Positions 1 through 7,283 of a stretch of DNA of 64,000 bases are shown piece after piece; within the stretch, counting starts at the first letter, position 1, and each line of letters opens with the position of its first letter. Source of the stretch: Microbispora rosea (lineage in GTDB: Bacteria > Actinomycetota > Actinomycetes > Streptosporangiales > Streptosporangiaceae); assembly GCF_900156315.1 (NCBI RefSeq), contig NZ_FTNI01000004.1, positions 1 through 64,000 of the forward strand, written 5' to 3'. The notes below the pieces were generated by a model. That model did not search any database and had not been told where the DNA came from. It saw nothing but the letters and a program-made list of their open reading frames with translations. The position numbers and the translations under genes are program-made.

Positions 1-200
1 CAGCAGGCACCCCCCGGCTAAGGAAGGATGCCGTCAAAGGAATCCGTCACCGATGAAACCACCGGTAGACGGGGTCATGCATGATTTCATGCACTGGCTT
101 TTAGCACACTGTTGAGTTCTCAAGAAACGGACGCGACCACCATCACCCGAAACCTCACTCAGAAGGTCCCACGCTCCGGGGCGTTTCACCGTTTGTTTTT
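1..200 (-). promoter_or_regulatory. 16S rRNA operon leader, operon runs off the left edge
   Basis: Read on the minus strand, this stretch contains TTGAGAACTCAACAGTGTGC followed by a block ending in ACCCCGT. This is the conserved leader, with its antitermination-like box, that precedes 16S rRNA in actinomycete rrn operons. No mature rRNA is inside the window; the 16S 5' end should lie just left of base 1. A related box also occurs in some 16S-23S spacers, but the promoters immediately upstream favour the leader. Confidence 0.75.
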
Positions 201-220
201 CTTTTGTCTTGCTGGTCTTA

Positions 221-249
221 ATTCTTCCCGACCGGCTCTTTCGTGTCAA
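221..249 (-). promoter_or_regulatory. Proximal rrn promoter
   Basis: On the minus strand a perfect -35 hexamer TTGACA (249-244) is followed after 17 bases by AAGAAT (226-221). It lies directly upstream of the conserved rrn leader, and the stretch after it is unusually A/T-rich for this genome. The -10 match is imperfect. Confidence 0.5.
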
Positions 250-330
250 ATCCGCCCCACCGGGACTTCTTGACCCGAAACCCGCCGACCGACAGGAATT
301 TCGACCCCCCGTTTCCGGGGCAACCCCTCT

Positions 331-359
331 AACTTACCCGAACCCCCACCCCGACGCAA
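331..359 (-). promoter_or_regulatory. Distal rrn promoter
   Basis: Minus-strand TTGCGT (359-354), a 17-base spacer and TAAGTT (336-331). Tandem promoters are usual for actinomycete rrn operons, and this one lies about 110 bases upstream of the proximal promoter. Confidence 0.45.
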
Positions 360-944
360 AACCATCGAGAACCAGAAGATCGAAAAGCCAAAGGAGCCGC
401 CGGCAACCGCCGCGCACACACACAAGGCAACCACCGAAGTGATCGAAGAGGAGTGCGCCGAACCGCGCCGACACCACAAGATTACCAGGGTCCGGCACCG
501 CCATGACCCGGTTCGAGAACAACGCCCTCACCGTGCGGGGTATTCCCCCGCTGCGCCGGCTCGGCCCGTGGGCACCGGTCGTCGGACACGCGAGGCCGTG
601 GCGGCTGTTCCCGCAGGTCGGGGCCTGGAGCGCACCCCGCATGCCATACGTGGCAAAACGGGCGAGCGTGCGGGGACAACCAGATCCGTCTCTCAGGCAT
701 CTACTTAGCGCCGCGGCGATCAGCCGGCACGGCATGGACGATCGGGGAGGCACGACGTGAAGGACGACAGCCGCGCATGGCCGTCTTCCCCGCGTCCCGC
801 GACGGCTGCAGGTGGCCGCCGTCTTCCCACGCAACCGAACGTCAAGCCGCTCGCAATCGCCCCGCGCTACGAAGACGATGCGGAAGTCCCCTTACGGCGC
901 CAACCCGGCCGCCCGGACTTCTGTCGCTGGAGGTGGCCATCATC
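360..944. other. Non-coding stretch upstream of the rrn operon
   Basis: I see no convincing gene here. A -10-like TAATCT on the minus strand (484-479) could belong to a third rrn promoter, but no good -35 accompanies it. The reading frames across the stretch have low-complexity Arg/Pro-rich translations typical of unused frames in high-GC DNA. Confidence 0.4.
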
Positions 945-1340
945 ATGCGGTCGGAGTTCGACGACATCCGCGCCCACATCACCGCCGAGCCGCCGCGGCC
1001 GAGCGAGTTGCTCGAGCTCGCGCACTCCCTGCTCGACGACCTGGAGCAGTTGCGAACCCGCGAGGCGATCCTGCGCTCGCACTACCTCGCTCTGCTGACC
1101 GCCGCCCGCGCCACCGTGGCCGCGGACTCCGCCGGGCACCCCGCCGCGCTCACCTTCCTGCAGCACGAGCTGGCCGAGCACGGGCAGCTTCCCGACGGCG
1201 AGCAGGCGCAGCGGATCCTGTCGGACGCCGTGGCCGCGCAGTCCATGCTCGCCCACCTCGACGAGCCCGCGGGACCCCGTCGGTCCCGCGGCGCCCGCGG
1301 CCCTGTCTGCGGCGGAGTCAGCCGCAGTCTGCGGAGCTGA
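945..1340 (+). CDS. Small helical protein of unknown function
   Basis: This 131-residue protein is not one I recognise. The start is chosen at ATG 945 because GGAGG at 929-933 precedes it at a suitable distance; the open frame reaches further back but its translation there is Arg/Pro-rich noise. Residues 1-100 look strongly helical, with Leu-rich segments such as LLDDLEQL, and are acidic. The C-terminal 25 residues are Gly/Arg/Ser-rich and probably disordered. There is no signal peptide or membrane segment. It stands alone between the divergent rrn operon and a convergent substrate-binding protein gene, only 5 bases from the latter's stop. Confidence 0.6.
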   Translation: MRSEFDDIRAHITAEPPRPSELLELAHSLLDDLEQLRTREAILRSHYLALLTAARATVAADSAGHPAALTFLQHELAEHGQLPDGEQAQRILSDAVAAQSMLAHLDEPAGPRRSRGARGPVCGGVSRSLRS

Positions 1341-1345
1341 GCGGC

Positions 1346-2941
1346 TCAGCCGCCGGGGATGAGCTCGTGCACGAAGACGACGTTGGGGTAGGCCGGGTTG
1401 TCGGTGTACCCCTGGACGTTGCCCAGGTAGGCCCGCTGGTAGTTCGACACCCACGGCACCGCCACCACGGCCTTCTCCTCGATGAGCGTCTTCTGGAGTT
1501 CGGCGTACGCGGTCTCCGCGGCGGAACGGTCCTTCGTCAGCAGTGACGGCAGCCGGTCGATCTTCGCGTCGACGTCCCTGTCCTTGAGGTAGGTGAGGTT
1601 GAAGGACACCGGATCCGCGCTGTGGAAGACGTTGAGGAACCACGAATAGGCGTCGGCGTAGTCGGGCCACCAGTACATGACGAGGATGTCCTGTCGCTTG
1701 GCCGGGTCGGCGGCCTTGCCCTGGTCCCACTGCTGGGTCCACTGCATCGCCTTCGCGTCGAGCTGGACGTTCAGCTCGGCGAGCGCGCTCCTGAGCTTGC
1801 GCACGAGCAGTTCCTCGTCGTCGTCCCCCTGCGCGTACGTCAGTGTCAGGCGCAGGGGCCTGGCTCCCGGGCCGTACCCCGCCTCGTTCAGCAGCGTGGC
1901 GGCGGCGGTCAGGTCCTGCTTCTGGGGGAAGCCGGGCGTGTGCCCGAGCAGGCCCTCGGGGACGAGCCCGGAGGCGGGCGCCCCGGCGCCCTTGAGCGCG
2001 GTGATCAGACCGTCGTAGTCGATCGCCTTCTGCACCGCCTTGCGCAGCCGTACGTCGGTCAGCGGGCCCGAGGCGGTGTTGAACAGCACGAGCATGTTCT
2101 GGAACGACGGCACCTGGAGGGTCCGCACGCCCGCGGTCGTGCGGGCCCGGCGGTACAGCGCGGGGTTCAGCCGTTGCACGTAGCTCGCCTCGCCGCGCAG
2201 CAGAAGCTGGTAGGCCCTGTTGAGGTCGGGCGTCACGCGGAACTCGATGTTCCGGTAGTGCGGGCCCTCCCAGCCGCCCCAGTAGCGGTCGAAGGCGCGC
2301 AGCACCAGTTCCTTCTCGCGGCCCTTCTTCCAGTTCGCCACCGTGTACGGCCCCGAGCCCGCGTCCCGGCCGGCCTGGAACCACTTCTTGAGGTCGCCCG
2401 CGCCCGCCGCCTGCGTGTCGTAGATGTACGCGGCGTAGTCGGCGGAGGCGATCAGGTCGAGCGGCGCGGCGTACTTCAGCCGGAACTCCACGGTGAGCGG
2501 GTCCTTGACCGTGATCTGCTGGACGGAGTCCCAGATGTAGGCCGCGCCGGCGCCCATCCGCTTGGTGCGCTCGACGGACGCCTTGACCGCGGCGGCGTCC
2601 ACCGGCCGTCCGGTGTGGAAGACCACACCGGACCGCAAGGTGAAGGTCCAGACCTTGCCGTCGGACGCGCTCTGCCAGCGCTCTGCCAGGCGTGGCGCGG
2701 CCCTGCGCGTCCGGGGGTTGTACATCGTCAGCGAGTCGTAGACGTTCTGCATCGACATGATCTCGTTGGAGTACGAGCTCGCGGGATCCCAGTCGGTGAC
2801 GACGTCGAGATTCGACAGGTAGACGAAGGTGGAGTCCTTCGTCGAGGGGAGGTTCGCGGCCGAGATCTCCCGGACCTCACCTCCGCCGCAGCCCGCCAGG
2901 GCCAGCACGGCCATCACTCCCAGCACGAGTAAACGGCGCAT
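1346..2941 (-). CDS. Orphan ABC transporter substrate-binding lipoprotein, peptide/nickel (SBP_bac_5) family
   Basis: This 531-residue protein should be an extracytoplasmic receptor for a peptide-type ABC importer. The N-terminus carries a lipoprotein signal ending in LALAGC (Cys about residue 18), and the rest is a full-length family 5 binding domain of normal size. It is a clear paralogue of the receptor at 14522-16156: both share DVVTDWDPASSYSNE near the N-terminus, GSGPYTV/I, LVPEGLLG and YTDNPAYPNVVFV or a close variant at the end. No permease or ATPase genes adjoin it, so it probably feeds the permease of the nearby hydantoin operon. The ATG has AAAGGA upstream. A possible -10 TAGACA lies just before the ribosome site. 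Confidence 0.9.
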   Translation of the reverse strand: MRRLLVLGVMAVLALAGCGGGEVREISAANLPSTKDSTFVYLSNLDVVTDWDPASSYSNEIMSMQNVYDSLTMYNPRTRRAAPRLAERWQSASDGKVWTFTLRSGVVFHTGRPVDAAAVKASVERTKRMGAGAAYIWDSVQQITVKDPLTVEFRLKYAAPLDLIASADYAAYIYDTQAAGAGDLKKWFQAGRDAGSGPYTVANWKKGREKELVLRAFDRYWGGWEGPHYRNIEFRVTPDLNRAYQLLLRGEASYVQRLNPALYRRARTTAGVRTLQVPSFQNMLVLFNTASGPLTDVRLRKAVQKAIDYDGLITALKGAGAPASGLVPEGLLGHTPGFPQKQDLTAAATLLNEAGYGPGARPLRLTLTYAQGDDDEELLVRKLRSALAELNVQLDAKAMQWTQQWDQGKAADPAKRQDILVMYWWPDYADAYSWFLNVFHSADPVSFNLTYLKDRDVDAKIDRLPSLLTKDRSAAETAYAELQKTLIEEKAVVAVPWVSNYQRAYLGNVQGYTDNPAYPNVVFVHELIPGG

Positions 2942-3116
2942 GCGTGCGGGTCCTTTCCGTGTCTACCATGATCGACGCTACTGCAAGATCACGATTGGAC
3001 ACGATATTTCCGGCTAACCGATCACAGACCCCTCATCCGACCCACCTCGCTGCTAGTCTCTATCCCTGTCGCAAAAAGGTTTTATGTGAGGCTTGTCCCT
3101 CACTGGGCGAGGTGCC

Positions 3117-5129
3117 ATGAGTCCGCGCAGGCGTGACCGGCCGATCAGGTCCCGGCTCATCGGCCTGCTGCTCGTACCGCTCTTCTCGCTGATCGCCCTG
3201 TGGGCGGTCACCGCCGGCGTCACGATCGGCGAGAGCCTGAGCCTGCGCACCTACAACACGCTGTGGTCCACGCTCCGGCGGCCCGCCGACTCCCTGATCG
3301 TCGACCTGCAGGCCGAGCGCCTGACCACGGCCCGCTACCTCGGCACGCGCAGCACCACCGACCGCGACGCCATGGTCCTGCAACGCCAGCGGACGGACAA
3401 GACCAGGGAGCAGGTCCGCACGCTCGCCCTGTCGAGCTCCTCCCGCTCGGCCACCACTCCGGCCATGCGCACGCAGGTCGACGAGATGCTGGCGGGGCTC
3501 AGCCGGATCGACGAGATCCGGGCGGAGGTCGACGAGGGACTCTCCGAGCGGCTGCGTGCCATCGAGACCTACAACCTGGTCAGCGACTCGATCTACCGCA
3601 TGCACTACAGCCTGGCGCTGATCGACGACATCCCGATCTACCAGCAGTCGCGTGTGGTGATCTCGCTCGGGTACGCCAAGGAGCTGCTGACCCGGGAGCA
3701 GGCGCTGGAGGCGTCGGTCGGCGCGTCGGGCGGCTTCACCGACGAGGAACGCAAGCTGTTCACCCAGCTCGTGGGCAACCGCCGGTTCCTCATCGACCAG
3801 GCGCTGCCCGAGCTGGACACCGGCCTGCGGCAGCTCCACGTCAACCTGATCACCACTCCGCTCTACCAGCGGCTGCGGCTGCAGGAGGAGCAGATCATCG
3901 CCGCGCCCAGGCTCTCGGCGCGTACGCAGCGGGTGTGGCAGTCGACCTCCGACGACCTGGCCGAGTCGTTCCAGAAGGCGCAGACGGAGGCGGCGGCCCT
4001 GCTCGCCGAGCGCGCCGCGCCGATCGCCGACTCGATCCTGCGGCGGGCCGTGCTGGTCGGAGGTTTCGGTCTCCTCGCGGTCGTCGCCTCGATCCTGATC
4101 TCGCTGCGGGTCGGTGGACGTCTCGCCCGCGAGCTGGCCGACCTGCGGCAGGCCGCGCTCGACCTGGCCAACAAGCGGCTGCCGGGCGTGCTGGCCAAGC
4201 TCAAGCAGGGCGACGACGTCGACGTCGCCACCGAGGCGCCCCCGCTGCAGACCGCGGGCGGGACCGCCGAGATCCAGGACGTGGGCCGGGCCTTCTCGAC
4301 GGTGCAGGAGACCGCGGTGGAGGCCGCGATCGGGCAGGCCCGCCTGCAGCGGGGTGTGAGCCAGGTCTTCCTCAACCTGGCGCGGCGCAGCCAGACGCTG
4401 CTGCACCGCCAGCGGACCCAGCTGCACGGCATGCAGCGGCACACGACCGACCCGGACATGCTGGAGGAGCTGTTCCGGCTCGACCACCTGACGACCCGCA
4501 TGCGCCGCCACGCCGAGGGCCTGATCATCCTGTCGGGCAACGCCCCCGGCCGCGCCTGGCGCAAGCCCGTCCCCATGTACGACGTCGTACGCGGGGCCGC
4601 GGCCGAGGTGGAGGACTACGCCCGGGTGAACGTGCTGCCGATGGAGGACCACGGGCTCGACGGAGCCGCGGTGGCCGACGTCATCCACCTCATCGCCGAG
4701 CTGGTCGAGAACGCCACGATCTTCTCGCCGCCGCAGACCACCGTGGCGGTGCGCGGCGAGCTCGTCGGCACGGGCTTCGTGGTCGAGATCGAGGACCGCG
4801 GACTCGGCATGACCAAGGAGCGGCTCGCCGAGCTGAACGAGCGTCTGGCCAACCCGCCGGAGTTCGACATCGCGGACACCGACCGCATGGGGCTGTTCGT
4901 CGTCGCGCGCCTTGCCGCGCGGCGGGACGTCCGGGTGACCCTGCGGCCCTCGCCCTACGGAGGAACTACCGCCATCGTGCTGATCCCATCCGTGCTCATG
5001 GTCGGCCCCAAGGACCCCGATCTCGCCCGTCTCGCCGCGGGAGAGGTCACCCCGGAGGACATCATCCTCGCCTCGCTGCAGCGGGGGCCTCAGGAGAACG
5101 AGAACACCGGCGAGGAGGACCGAAAGTGA
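3117..5129 (+). CDS. CvnA-like membrane sensor kinase with nitrate/nitrite-sensing-type domain
   Basis: About 670 residues. A membrane segment at roughly 14-34 is followed by a long extracytoplasmic helical region of the NIT sensing type, a second membrane segment at about 306-330, a linker and a histidine-kinase-type ATPase domain. The N box ELVENATIFSPP (about 526), G1 box EDRGLGM (about 558) and G2 box MGLFVVARLA (about 590) are intact. The phosphoacceptor region is atypical, as in CvnA proteins of actinomycete conservons, which work with a roadblock protein, a DUF742 protein and a small GTPase. Here it overlaps the DUF742 gene by 4 bases, but the roadblock and GTPase genes are absent. The start is ATG 3117; a TTG at 3093 is an in-frame alternative, and neither has a strong ribosome site. 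Confidence 0.85.
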   Translation: MSPRRRDRPIRSRLIGLLLVPLFSLIALWAVTAGVTIGESLSLRTYNTLWSTLRRPADSLIVDLQAERLTTARYLGTRSTTDRDAMVLQRQRTDKTREQVRTLALSSSSRSATTPAMRTQVDEMLAGLSRIDEIRAEVDEGLSERLRAIETYNLVSDSIYRMHYSLALIDDIPIYQQSRVVISLGYAKELLTREQALEASVGASGGFTDEERKLFTQLVGNRRFLIDQALPELDTGLRQLHVNLITTPLYQRLRLQEEQIIAAPRLSARTQRVWQSTSDDLAESFQKAQTEAAALLAERAAPIADSILRRAVLVGGFGLLAVVASILISLRVGGRLARELADLRQAALDLANKRLPGVLAKLKQGDDVDVATEAPPLQTAGGTAEIQDVGRAFSTVQETAVEAAIGQARLQRGVSQVFLNLARRSQTLLHRQRTQLHGMQRHTTDPDMLEELFRLDHLTTRMRRHAEGLIILSGNAPGRAWRKPVPMYDVVRGAAAEVEDYARVNVLPMEDHGLDGAAVADVIHLIAELVENATIFSPPQTTVAVRGELVGTGFVVEIEDRGLGMTKERLAELNERLANPPEFDIADTDRMGLFVVARLAARRDVRVTLRPSPYGGTTAIVLIPSVLMVGPKDPDLARLAAGEVTPEDIILASLQRGPQENENTGEEDRK

Positions 5130-5497
5130 CGGAACGCATGCAGGACCAGTGGCTGGACGAGGAGGCCGGCCCGGTCGTGCCGGCCTACGCCCTGACCCGC
5201 GGACGCGTGCGGCCCTCCAGTCAGGACATCGACCTGGTCGCCATCGTGACCGCGACCGGCGGGCCCACTCCGGTGAGCCTCGGTCCCGAACAGTGGATGA
5301 TCCTCAGCCTGTGCGCCCGCCCGGCGTCGCTGGCGGACATCGCCGCGGCGATCGACCTGCCGCTCGGCGTCGTACGCGTGCTGGTGGGCGACCTCCACGA
5401 GCAGGGTCTCGTGCAGGTGCGCCCACCCGCCAACGTCGCGCGCTTCCCCACCCCTGGCATCCTGACCGAGGTGATCAGCGGCCTGCGCGCGCTCTGA
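5126..5497 (+). CDS. DUF742 protein (CvnC-like)
   Basis: This 123-residue protein starts at GTG 5126 inside the stop codon of the sensor gene (GTGA overlap), with GGAGG just upstream. The body has the usual DUF742 form: an acidic N-terminus, then PAYALTRGRVRPSSQDIDLVA and a winged-helix-like part with CARPASLADIAAAIDLPLGVVRVLVGDL (residues about 63-92), ending FPTPGILTEVISGLRAL. In conservons this protein acts with the sensor and a Ras-like GTPase, probably at the membrane. The next gene downstream is convergent, so the usual roadblock and GTPase partners are missing from this locus. Confidence 0.88.
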   Translation: MTERMQDQWLDEEAGPVVPAYALTRGRVRPSSQDIDLVAIVTATGGPTPVSLGPEQWMILSLCARPASLADIAAAIDLPLGVVRVLVGDLHEQGLVQVRPPANVARFPTPGILTEVISGLRAL

Positions 5498-5590
5498 TCC
5501 TTCTTCGGCGGTAGCCGTCGCCGGATCAGAGCGCGTGCGGGTCCTGGCGCGTATGGGTTGGAGCGCGTGTGGGTCAGAGCGCGTGCGGGT
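5486..5590. repeat. Inverted repeat and 16-bp tandem repeats between convergent genes
   Basis: GCGCTCTGATCC (5488-5499) has a perfect inverted copy GGATCAGAGCGC (5522-5533), able to form a 12-bp stem that probably acts as a bidirectional terminator. Overlapping it are four degenerate units of about 16 bases built on GCGCGTNNGGGT. The outer two share the 17-base string TCAGAGCGCGTGCGGGT (5525-5541 and 5574-5590), and the second of these is the coding end of hyuB including its stop codon. Confidence 0.65.
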
Positions 5591-7283
5591 AGTGCCGCGC
5601 GGCGTGCTCGGGGGTGATGTATCCCTCCCGCAGGTCGGCGCGCACGGCCTCGGGGTCGCGCTCGGCGGGCGGGCCGTACCCGCCGCCCGAGCCGGTGCGC
5701 AGGTGCACGACCGCGCCCTTGGGCAGGAAGATCCGCGTCTTCAGGGAGAAGTCCTCTGCTCGCCCGTCGGGATACTCCACCGTGAGCCGGTTGGGCCGGC
5801 CGGCCAGGCCGCCCTCCAGGCCCCAGGGCGCGAGCGCGGTCCTGGCCAGGCCCGCGGTGAGGTACTGGTCCTCCAGGATGCGGAAGGACAGGTCTAGCCC
5901 CAGGCCCCCGCGGTGACGGCCCGGGCCGCCGGAGTCCTCGGCCAGGGCGAGCCGCTCGATCCGCCAGGGGTTGCGCGCCTCCCACACCTCGGCGGGAGTG
6001 AAGCGGGTGGCCGACTCCGAGATGTACATGAGCGCGCTCGCGCCGTCGGCCGACGGCCCCGCGCCCTGGCCCACCGGGTGGGGCGCGCCGTCGGCCCACG
6101 GCTCGCCGGTCGCCTCGCGGTTGCCCCACCACACCAGGGCGTTGATGTCCCCGCCGCTGGCGGCCGGCACCGATTCCGGCACGGCCTCGGCCAGCGCCTT
6201 GATGATCAGCTCGATGGCGTGGTCGGAGGGGATGCCGTACATGAAGCAGGGCGCGGGCCGTACGGGGTGGAAGAGCGAGCCGAGCCTGGTGACCAGCTCC
6301 AGCGGGCGGAAGTGGCCCTCGTTGGGCTGCTCGCCGGCCCCGGCGAGGAAGGCGACCGCGATCCTGACGGCCGCCACGGTGGACGGCAGCGGGCAGTTGA
6401 CCGGCCCGCCGACCTGGTCGGGGCAGTCGGTCAGGTCGACGGTCACCGACGAGCCCTCCACGACGACCCGGACGCCGAACGGGATCGGCGTGCCGTTCAC
6501 GCCGTCGGAGTCGATGACGCTGGACTCCTGGTAGACGCCGTCGGGCAGGCGCTCGAACCAGCCGCGCACCAGCGCCTCGCCATGGGCGTACATGCGGGCG
6601 ACGCAGCGGCGGAAGGTGTCCAGGCCGTGCCTGCGCACCAGCGCGCCGAGGGCCTCCGCCCCGGTCCGCGCCCCGGCCACCATCGCGTTGATGTCCCCGA
6701 TGACCATCTCCGGCATCCGGCTGTTGGCCAGGATCATCCGATAGACGTCGCTGACCAGCCGCCCGGCGTCGTACAGCTTGACGCCGGGAAAGATCGTGCC
6801 CTCCTGGTGGACGTCGACCGTGTCGGTGCAGTAGGGGTCCTTGCCGCCGATGTCGAGCCAGTGGGCCTTGATGGCCGAGTAGGCGACCAGCGTGTCCTCG
6901 TGGAAGATCGGCACGACCATGGCGGCGTCCTGGGGATGGGAGCCGGTGCCGTACGGGTCGTTGTAGAGGATCACATCGCCGGGGCTGAGCGCGGCCGGAC
7001 CGCCGACGCCCTCGACGGCCTCCCGCACGCAGAAACCGAGGGTGCCCATGAACGCCGGCAGTGTCGGGGCCTGCGCCAGCATGCACATGTCGGCGTCGTA
7101 GAAGGCGACGGCGAAGTCCAGCGCCTCGTAGATGATCGGTGAGAACGCGGTGCGGATCAGCGACTGCTTCATCTGGTCGGCGGCCGCGTTGAGGCCCTGC
7201 CGGATGATCTCGGTGGTGACGGGGTCGGCGCCGTCGCCCAGGCCGGGGTGGGCCTCCGCGTATCGGGTGCGGACGATGGTCAT
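5574..7283 (-). CDS. hyuB: Hydantoinase/oxoprolinase subunit B
   Basis: This 569-residue protein belongs to the HyuB family, which with HyuA forms an ATP-dependent amidohydrolase opening hydantoin or 5-oxoproline rings in the cytoplasm. Family signatures are evident: DPVTTEIIRQGLNAAADQM near residue 20, ILYNDPYGTGSHPQD around 110, HWLDIGGKDPY about 140 and a Gly-rich TGSGGGYGPP near the C-terminus. Length is normal. The start is the ATG overlapping the hyuA stop (ATGA at 7280-7283), so the two subunits are translationally coupled. It is the last gene of a ten-gene leftward operon. Confidence 0.93.
   Translation of the reverse strand: MTIVRTRYAEAHPGLGDGADPVTTEIIRQGLNAAADQMKQSLIRTAFSPIIYEALDFAVAFYDADMCMLAQAPTLPAFMGTLGFCVREAVEGVGGPAALSPGDVILYNDPYGTGSHPQDAAMVVPIFHEDTLVAYSAIKAHWLDIGGKDPYCTDTVDVHQEGTIFPGVKLYDAGRLVSDVYRMILANSRMPEMVIGDINAMVAGARTGAEALGALVRRHGLDTFRRCVARMYAHGEALVRGWFERLPDGVYQESSVIDSDGVNGTPIPFGVRVVVEGSSVTVDLTDCPDQVGGPVNCPLPSTVAAVRIAVAFLAGAGEQPNEGHFRPLELVTRLGSLFHPVRPAPCFMYGIPSDHAIELIIKALAEAVPESVPAASGGDINALVWWGNREATGEPWADGAPHPVGQGAGPSADGASALMYISESATRFTPAEVWEARNPWRIERLALAEDSGGPGRHRGGLGLDLSFRILEDQYLTAGLARTALAPWGLEGGLAGRPNRLTVEYPDGRAEDFSLKTRIFLPKGAVVHLRTGSGGGYGPPAERDPEAVRADLREGYITPEHAARHYPHAL

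Noticed and set aside
484-502. Third rrn promoter at TAATCT
   Set aside because: The -10 is good, but no acceptable -35 lies 16-18 bases upstream.
867-2384. Long minus-strand frame overlapping the orphan receptor gene
   Set aside because: Low-complexity Arg/Gly translation in a different frame from the family 5 receptor, which is unmistakable.
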